From: Actinernus sp. WN-2022
Taxonomy: Eukaryota > Cnidaria > Anthozoa > Actiniaria > Actinernidae
Direction: 5' to 3'
Assembly (NCBI GenBank): GCA_030867875.1
Contig: JAOWCC010000655.1
Coordinates: 9,508,269-9,572,268, forward strand
DNA: 64,000 nt
The translations under genes and the position numbers were made by a program. Below, one piece after another: positions 58,787-64,000 of the stretch; within the stretch, counting starts at the first letter, position 1, and every line of letters begins with the position of its first letter. The notes under the pieces were generated by a model. It was given only the letters and a program-made list of their open reading frames with translations. It was not told where the DNA came from and made no database searches.

Positions 58787-59184
58787 GGACAGCGATGATA
58801 AGGGGTAAGCGAATACTTCAATCTTTTTATTGAGATGAATTAAATTGGTTGTGGACGCGGCTTACAACTTACATGATTGAAGGTGATTTTTTTGTCATTG
58901 ATGCGACTGATTATGATTGTTTTTATGTATTTATTTAGAGGAATACTAACACCCCAATCCTTCTCAACAAGAATCAAGAATAAGGCTGTTTGAAAAGTAA
59001 TGAGAAATGCAATAGGCATAAAGCCTTTTCCAGACAGTGGTCCTCAAGGTTATCAAGTCAACCTTTCTGCTGCAGTTGCTTGGGCAGCGAGGGAGACCAA
59101 GCTGCATCAGCCTGATACACATGCCAACTCTAGAAGCCCATCTAAAACTTGATTTGTTGACAAACTTGATTGAATGTGCGATAA
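58787..59184. other. Stretch without recognised gene
   Basis: Nothing supported; leads into the 124-bp repeat array. Confidence 0.4.
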
Positions 59185-60296
59185 AAAAAAATAAGTCTGT
59201 GTTCTATATCCTCTCTGGTTCACCCAGGTTGAAGTCCTGGCATCACCGTATGCCTGAGCGCTTCTGGGATATGGAACACAACTTTCTATTCTTTTTGAAA
59301 TGTGCGATGAAAAACTAGGACTGTGTTCTATATCCTCTCTGGTTCACCCAGGTTGAAGTCCTGGCATCACCGTATGCCTGAGCACTTCTGAGATATGGAA
59401 CACAACTTTCTATTATTTTTGAAATGTGCGATGAAAAACCAGGTCTGTGTTCTATATCATGTCTGGTTCACCCAGGTTGAAGTCCTGGCATCACCGTATG
59501 CCTGAGCGCTTCTGGGATATGGAACACAACTTTCTATTATTTTTGAAATGTGCGATGAAATATTAGGTCTGTGTTCTATATCCTTTCTGGTTCATCCAGG
59601 TTGGAGTCCTGGCATCACCGTATGCCTGAGCGCTTCTGGGATATGGAACACAACTTTCTATTATTTTTGAAATGTGCGATGAAAAATTAGGTCTGTGTTC
59701 TATATCCTTTCTGGTTCACCCAGGTTGGAGTCCTGGCATCACCGTATGCCTGAGCGTTTCTGGGATATGGAACACAACTTTCTATTATTTTTGAAATGTG
59801 CGATGAAAAATTAGGTCTGTGTTCTATATCCTTTCTGGTTCACCCAGGTTGAAGTCATGGCATCACCGTATGCCTGAGCGCTTCTGGGATATGGAACACA
59901 ACTTTCTATTATTTTTGAAATGTGCGATGAAAAATTAGGTCTGTGTTCTATATCCTTTCTGGTTCACCCAGGTTGAAGTCCTGGCATCACCGTATGCCTG
60001 AGCGCTTCTGGGATATGGAACACAACTTTCTATTATTTTTGAAATGTGCGATGAAAAACTAGCTAAGGTCTGTGTTCTATATCCTTTCTGGTTCACCCAG
60101 GTTGAAGTCCTGGCATCACCGTATGCCTGAGTGCTTCTGGGATATGGAACACAACTTTCTATTATTTTTGAAATGTGCGATGAAAAACTAGCTAAGGTCT
60201 GTGTTCTATATCCTTTCTGGTTCACCCAGGTTGAAGTCCTGGCATCACCGTATGCCTGATCGCTTCTGGGATATGGAACACAACTTTATACCTAGT
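59185..60296. repeat. 124-bp tandem repeat, nine copies
   Basis: GGTTCACCCAGGTTGAAGTC recurs at about 59217, 59341, 59465, 59589, 59713, 59837, 59961, 60090 and 60220. The last two intervals are longer because AGCTAA is inserted. Each unit has inverted edges: GTGTTCTATATCC pairs with GGATATGGAACAC. An open minus-strand frame (60225-59935) is a by-product. It lies between the two halves of the virus-like cluster. Confidence 0.95.
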
Positions 60297-60640
60297 GAGT
60301 CAGGCTACCTAAAATAAGACTTGAAATCCCGAGTTAACGTTAGATTTTACAACAGAATATATTTTTTTCAGCGTTGCAAGGAGCTCAAAGTCTAACTTTT
60401 TTGCACCAAATATTCTAAAAATATTACTAATTAGAATATTTCCGCACTGCAATGATCACGAGTTGTTTAATACCGTGGGCGAAGGGAGAGAATCATCGTT
60501 GCTTACCCAGTCAATCTCAAGTCAGTTTGGCTGCTCAACTAAAGTTCAATGAACAAAGCTATCTTCGTATTCCTTTAAGAATAGAATATCTGGAGTGACG
60601 ATTGAAATCTTAGTTAAAACGCAGCCAACACTTACGGATT
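60297..60640. other. Stretch without recognised gene
   Basis: No coding feature; expected position of the lost N-terminal part of the major-capsid gene. Confidence 0.4.
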
Positions 60641-60644
60641 ATGA

Positions 60645-61444
60645 CACATAGGCGTGAAGCCCGACGCATTCGGTACATCACCAGCAGGACTTCGTTTAGA
60701 CTGGAATGGTAGGTCTTATTGGGGCCCATGCCCTACGCGACACTCTTTCGTTTGAGCTAACTTTGACATCTGCTGCCGATATAGTGGCAGGGTCAGACTC
60801 TACCAAGCTAGGTACATACAAGCTCAACAAAGTATGAGGTCATTGAGAATGAAACTCTCGCCAGGCAGGCACAGGACGCATATATCACAGGCTATGCCTT
60901 CCTGTTCAACCACGCTGTTCACTTCAAGACTGTACCAGTGAACAAGACAACCGACACTCTGGTGTCTCAGAACGTCAATGTCCCAAGGCGATCCTTTACT
61001 GGACTACTTCTACTCTTCGTGGATCCACATACCAGTGGCGCCCGTGACAGCGAATCGTTCACCAATCCAGGCATCACAAAGGTTGAGGTAGATGTTAATG
61101 GCATTCCAAACAGCCTCTTTCCAGGAGGTATGCTACCACCAGATTTCTGGGAGGCTGCCAAGGGATGGTATACCACTGGGGATAGTCACTCCAGTTGCAA
61201 AGCAACAGCCATGATCCCAGCGATGTTCCACAACAACAGATTCGCCATTCTTGTTGACTGTCGCACAGCAAAGGATCCAGTTGTCCACGGTGATGGCTTG
61301 GGCCAAACAGGTAGTTGAAAAGACATCCAAATCCGTATTCATAGCAGTGGAGGCAGTGGGGCTGTTGTAAACATGTACATCTATGTACTGGCTGATGCTC
61401 AGCTCAAGGTATTGAATGGAGCCCTACAGAATATAACATATTAA
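60645..61444 (+). pseudogene. Major-capsid-like protein (C-terminal portion), broken
   Basis: Coding similarity starts near 60645 (RRIRYITSRTSFRLEW, then a stop), continues in frame from an ATG at 60706 (LRDTLSFELTLTSAADIVAG, STKLGTYKLN), shifts frame near 60830, and runs to 61444. The main part reads YEVIENETLA, VNVPRRSFTGLLLLF, GARDSESFTNPGITKVEVDV, NGIPNSLFPGGMLP and FAILVDCRT. A TGA at 61316-61318 is followed in frame by a final SGGSGAVVNMYIYVLADAQL segment. The string of beta-type motifs is one I associate with capsid proteins of cnidarian Polinton-like elements (probably double jelly-roll). The first jelly roll appears mostly missing. The ATPase ATG follows after one base. Confidence 0.65.
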
Positions 61445-61445
61445 C

Positions 61446-62051
61446 ATGGATGCCCTGGTAGAACACATCCCATTCAATGCCCTCGTAGTAGGACCTGCAA
61501 ACTGTGGAAAAACGGCATTTCTCGTGGAGCAGCTTCGTGGTGCATTTCGTGGCAAGTTCGACTACATAGTATTGATATGCCCCACGTATGCCCACAACAA
61601 AACCTATCGTGGATTTGCACATCGATACCCTGCTTTCTTTGTTATATCACCCCCACAGGATGCCATCGACGCCGCACTGCATGTTTGTGCCACCTTTTGG
61701 GCAGGGACCAATACCCTACTGATACTCGACGATTGTGCCGCCTCAAAGGACGTAAAAAGAAGAACTGACAAACTCGTGGATCTAGCCTTTTCTGCTCGCC
61801 ATATCGGGATTTCCGTTTGGGTGCTCTCCCTATAATTGAGAAATGTAGCCATGGTTGTGGCCTTCCATTTGGTGTCGGCTCCAGATGGTAAGAAACTCTT
61901 TGAGGACTATAGTGGAGGTACAAATCCTGAGTTGCAGTCAATTTTACGATCGGAGCTCCGAGCCCACAAGTTTTCTCGCATATGCTTTTGTTTACGACAA
62001 CCCTTCGCAGTTGTGTTAGAGTTACATGCACCCCACAGTATACTTCGATGA
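61446..62051 (+). pseudogene. DNA-packaging-type (A32/FtsK-HerA-like) ATPase with in-frame stop
   Basis: ATG at 61446. Walker A is GPANCGKTAF at about residues 17-26; Walker B is TLLILDDC at about residues 96-103; a conserved KDVKRRTDKLVDLAFSARHI segment and a SVWVLS strand follow. A TAA at 61833-61835 stops the frame, and the same frame continues to 62051 with AMVVAFHLVS, GKKLFEDYSG and ELRAHKFSRICFCLRQPF, the usual C-terminal part of these ATPases. A few residues after SVWVLS appear deleted. Such ATPases pump viral DNA into capsids. One base separates it from the capsid gene, a normal capsid-ATPase pairing. Confidence 0.8.
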
Positions 62052-62074
62052 TACATCGAAATACCACGATACAT

Positions 62075-62713
62075 ATGGACGAACATATCAAAGCCCTACT
62101 AGGTGAGAGTGCTTCCGCCAATTTGGCTTTGGACGTGCCTCAGACGTCGACACCAGCCAGTATGTCCGGAGGACAAGCCAGTATGTCCAGAGGACAAGCA
62201 ACGGCCAAATTTGCGGAAACTGACGATTGCCGGGAAGCACTTTCGATTTTAGCTGCGACGAGTACGACGAAGGACTACCTGGGGCAGAATCTCTCTCTAG
62301 GAGACGTTTCTAGACTGTCTGAGAAGGACATAAAACGTCTACATAGTAGATACCAGGCCGTTGTAGCAAAGCAAATAACAGGCTGCTTAGTAAACGGAGC
62401 ACTACGTCTAGCAACTCGTGCAGTCGCGTACGTAGTTCCACTAGATGATCAACAAGCACTTCTAAAGGACCTACAAGAAGATCATCTAGTCCGTAACGAG
62501 ATCAGTGGTGTGGCTGGCTTATTGTCTCTTAAAGCAGGTCGTTCTGTGGCCTTAGCTAGTGCTTTGTTCCATGTAGTTGGGCACGTAGTTGTTCCTAGTA
62601 CATCAAGCGATCAACCAATTAAAGACCTACATTCAACTGCTATATCGAAGCAACAAGATATACAAGATGGAGGAACAGATGGATCGGAACACTGCGGATC
62701 CTCCGAAGACTGA
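62075..62713 (+). CDS. Unknown virus-cluster protein, intact frame (212 aa)
   Basis: ATG at 62075, stop at 62713, no break. Contains a 10-residue near-tandem (SMSGGQASMSRGQ), then ALSILAATSTTKDYLGQ, SLGDVSRLSEKDIKRLHSRY, VAKQITGCLVNGALRLATRA and a hydrophobic C-terminal part (SGVAGLLSLKAGRSVALASA, LFHVVGHVVV). I recall this arrangement from uncharacterised cnidarian proteins near the same ATPase, but no function is known to me. It starts 24 bases after the ATPase and overlaps the next gene by 47 bases. It is the longest undamaged frame of the cluster. Confidence 0.6.
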   Translation: MDEHIKALLGESASANLALDVPQTSTPASMSGGQASMSRGQATAKFAETDDCREALSILAATSTTKDYLGQNLSLGDVSRLSEKDIKRLHSRYQAVVAKQITGCLVNGALRLATRAVAYVVPLDDQQALLKDLQEDHLVRNEISGVAGLLSLKAGRSVALASALFHVVGHVVVPSTSSDQPIKDLHSTAISKQQDIQDGGTDGSEHCGSSED

Positions 62714-63139
62714 GAAAAAACCAAAGGCAAAAGATCCTAAGCGAATCGCTGCTGGAAAAGCACTGGCAGAAAGCAACCGTCGTGCTAGAGAGGCACTAAA
62801 TCGCGAGTTGGAGCGCGAAAGTGAGGCTTGCGAACGTGCCAAAGGCACTGGCTCCAATGCGGACGTTTGCGAAGCAAACAGCAAAACTGGAAGCTGGTAC
62901 TACCAGTCCGAGAACTTGTCTGCCAACACTACACTCACAGCTATCGGCTGGTAGGTGCTGCGTTGGTAGGGCTGTACTATCAGTACAAGCAGTCGCAAAG
63001 CAATACTCAAGTGTCCTCCGGACAGGGAAGTACGACACCAGCCGTTTCAGAGAAACAATCACGTGCTCACGATAAATGCACAGCGCCAGTTGTTTCGGAG
63101 AAACGATCCCCAGCGCACGTGTTGCCGGACATGGAGTAG
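62667..63139 (+). pseudogene. Small basic protein with one membrane span, frameshifted
   Basis: ATG at 62667, overlapping the previous gene. The first 95 residues are strongly charged (KTEKKPKAKDPKRIAAGKAL, AESNRRAREALNRELERE). Near 62950 the frame changes and a single hydrophobic span (VGAALVGLYYQYKQ) follows, then a Ser/Pro-rich tail containing two PAVSEK/PVVSEK-like repeats, to 63139. A basic, coiled head plus one anchor is typical of the small proteins in these clusters. No function recognised. Confidence 0.5.
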
Positions 63140-63206
63140 ATGGTGCACCATTTGAAGCCTAGAACCCTAGGTAATATGTTATATAGCTATGCTATAACAA
63201 TATACA

Positions 63207-63219
63207 GTAGGTATAATGG
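63207..63219 (+). promoter_or_regulatory. Shared start-site motif GTAGGTATAATGG (copy 1)
   Basis: Identical 13-base word occurs at 63935-63947, each time with the gene ATG at its tenth base. 63182-63196 upstream is TATAGCTATGCTATA, whose 13-base core recurs at 55370-55382, upstream of the minus-strand membrane gene. These could be virus-type promoter elements. Confidence 0.45.
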
Positions 63220-63444
63220 TGGAGAACAAGTTGATGCAAACAGCAACAGACGCTGCTATATATTATCTGGACTATATTATCTGGACTCATTGGGTTCATT
63301 GCAAAAAAGTTGGTCATGGAGTCCATGCTTAGCGATCCTTCGGCTTCCGTCTTGAATTACGTGAAGTGGACGGCTGTATTGGCTGGTAGCATTGCCTCCA
63401 AGAAATATATCGAGGACCAAAAGGTAATCCCACGGAGTAAGTAG
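63216..63444 (+). pseudogene. Small membrane protein of the cluster, frameshifted
   Basis: ATG at 63216 within the GTAGGTATAATGG word. The opening (MVENKLMQTATDAAIYYLDY) shifts near 63270, next to a 15-base local duplication (ATATTATCTGGACT), into GLIGFIAKKLVMESML, SVLNYVKWTAVLAGSIASKK and a TAG at 63442-63444. One or two hydrophobic segments. The next gene starts at the very next base. Function unknown. Confidence 0.5.
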
Positions 63445-63880
63445 ATGGCTACCATAGCTATGATTATTGGTGGAGCCGTACTCAACGCAAAGACCTTCGT
63501 AGGTGGAAGCTACCTCGCCCGGGCAATCTCTGGTAAAGGTCCTGATGTGCTAGTCATAGAGCGAAAAAGACACGACAAGGCCCTAGAGAAGTATCAAGCA
63601 GACTGGGCAGCCTTCCAGGAGCATCGTGAAAAGTTAGCTGACTGGGTCCAAGAACAGGAACGTCTGCAGCATCATGATTCTGAGGATCTCAACAATACGA
63701 ACCGTGCTCTTGTGCTATACAATACGGTACACGTGGGGCTACACCACATACCATCACTGCACGAACCTAGTTTCTCTAGCTGACTACTATCGGCCATCAA
63801 GTGCACAGAAGACAGGTGAGTTGGTCTATGTTGGTGGTGGAATGCTTGCCATTGGCTATGCTGCTAGTCGGTGGTTATAG
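63445..63880 (+). pseudogene. Membrane/coiled-coil protein of the cluster, frameshifted
   Basis: ATG at 63445 directly after the previous stop. The N-terminus is a hydrophobic span (MATIAMIIGGAVLNAKTFVG), followed by RKRHDKALEKYQADWAAFQE, a long charged helix. Near 63775 the frame shifts to LADYYRPSSAQKTGELVYVG then a second span (GGMLAIGYAASRWL) and stop at 63878-63880. This two-span, helical-hairpin layout (GGAVLNA, RKRHD-A-E, L-D-Y-PS-AQK) is a family I recall as highly repeated in cnidarian genomes. Its role is unknown; a membrane-bound virion component is possible. Confidence 0.6.
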
Positions 63881-63934
63881 CTATACTTTTTTTTAAACTT
63901 TTTTTCTGAGGCGTTTTGAAGCTTGGCGTGTACC

Positions 63935-63947
63935 GTAGGTATAATGG
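63935..63947 (+). promoter_or_regulatory. Shared start-site motif GTAGGTATAATGG (copy 2)
   Basis: Same word as 63207-63219, placed the same way over the start of the last gene. About 60 bases upstream a GGTTATAGCTATAC word and a T-rich run occur. Confidence 0.45.
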
Positions 63948-64000
63948 AGGCTAAGCTATCTATTCGACTTGCGAATACCTACTATGGTCCTGAGGGATAC
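63944..64000 (+). CDS. Start of another virus-cluster gene (cut by window end)
   Basis: ATG at 63944 sits in a GTAGGTATAATGG word identical to that at the 63216 gene. The 19 visible codons read MEAKLSIRLANTYYGPEGY. Too short to identify. Confidence 0.5.
   Translation, partial: MEAKLSIRLANTYYGPEGY

Noticed and set aside
59217..59250. tRNA-like phrase GGTTCACCCAGGTTGAAGTCC in the 124-bp unit
   Set aside because: No cloverleaf can be drawn and no A-box lies at the right distance.
59935..60225. 96-codon minus-strand frame
   Set aside because: By-product of the 124-bp tandem array.

Overview
The window looks like a cnidarian genome, most probably an anthozoan such as a stony coral. It is AT-rich, intron-containing and crowded with tandem and interspersed repeats. 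It carries a CUB-EGF-fibrinogen exon series, Penelope-like and Gypsy-like retroelement relics with cnidarian-type proteins, and a set of decayed virus-like genes of a kind I associate with cnidarian genomes. Species cannot be fixed from sequence alone. No bacterial-type operon, CRISPR array, rRNA or tRNA gene was recognised.

Layout. 1-5163 is a 33-bp satellite. 5.16-8.1 kb is a minus-strand Gypsy-like LTR retroelement relic split by a dispersed repeat. 9.1-15.24 kb is a large foldback-like structure: two arrays of one 54-bp satellite in opposite orientation around 2.8 kb of small transposons and duplications. 15.4-17.9 kb holds an unidentified exon followed by a Penelope-like element with a candidate hammerhead ribozyme. 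18.9-28.7 kb is a mosaic of dispersed repeats, including an 891-bp Mutator-like element with perfect 90-bp inverted ends and a 9-bp target duplication. 28.7-34.7 kb is mostly empty apart from one uncharacterised single-exon ORF and a foldback MITE.

34.7-47.0 kb is the only clear host gene, on the minus strand. Exons encode CUB, then EGF, then a complete fibrinogen C-terminal domain. All module boundaries I could read are phase 1. Its largest intron carries a 3-kb 42-bp minisatellite and several MITEs. 47-51.2 kb holds short duplications and a Gypsy-like 5-prime end (tRNA-Leu-type primer site plus truncated gag). 51.66-53.25 kb is a second Mutator-like element with the same terminus as the first, again with a 9-bp target duplication; its arms carry what looks like a captured RecQ-type helicase start.

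From about 53.4 kb to the window end lies the most interesting region: an endogenous virus-like element. It has an F-box/ankyrin-type gene, a glycine-rich membrane protein, a minor-capsid-like protein, a coiled-coil membrane protein, a major-capsid-like protein followed after one base by a packaging-type ATPase, and a run of small membrane or coiled-coil genes packed head to tail. Most are broken by frameshifts or in-frame stops, so this copy looks fossilised. A capsid-ATPase module with no visible polymerase or integrase suggests a Polinton-like virus relative, but the right end runs off the window.
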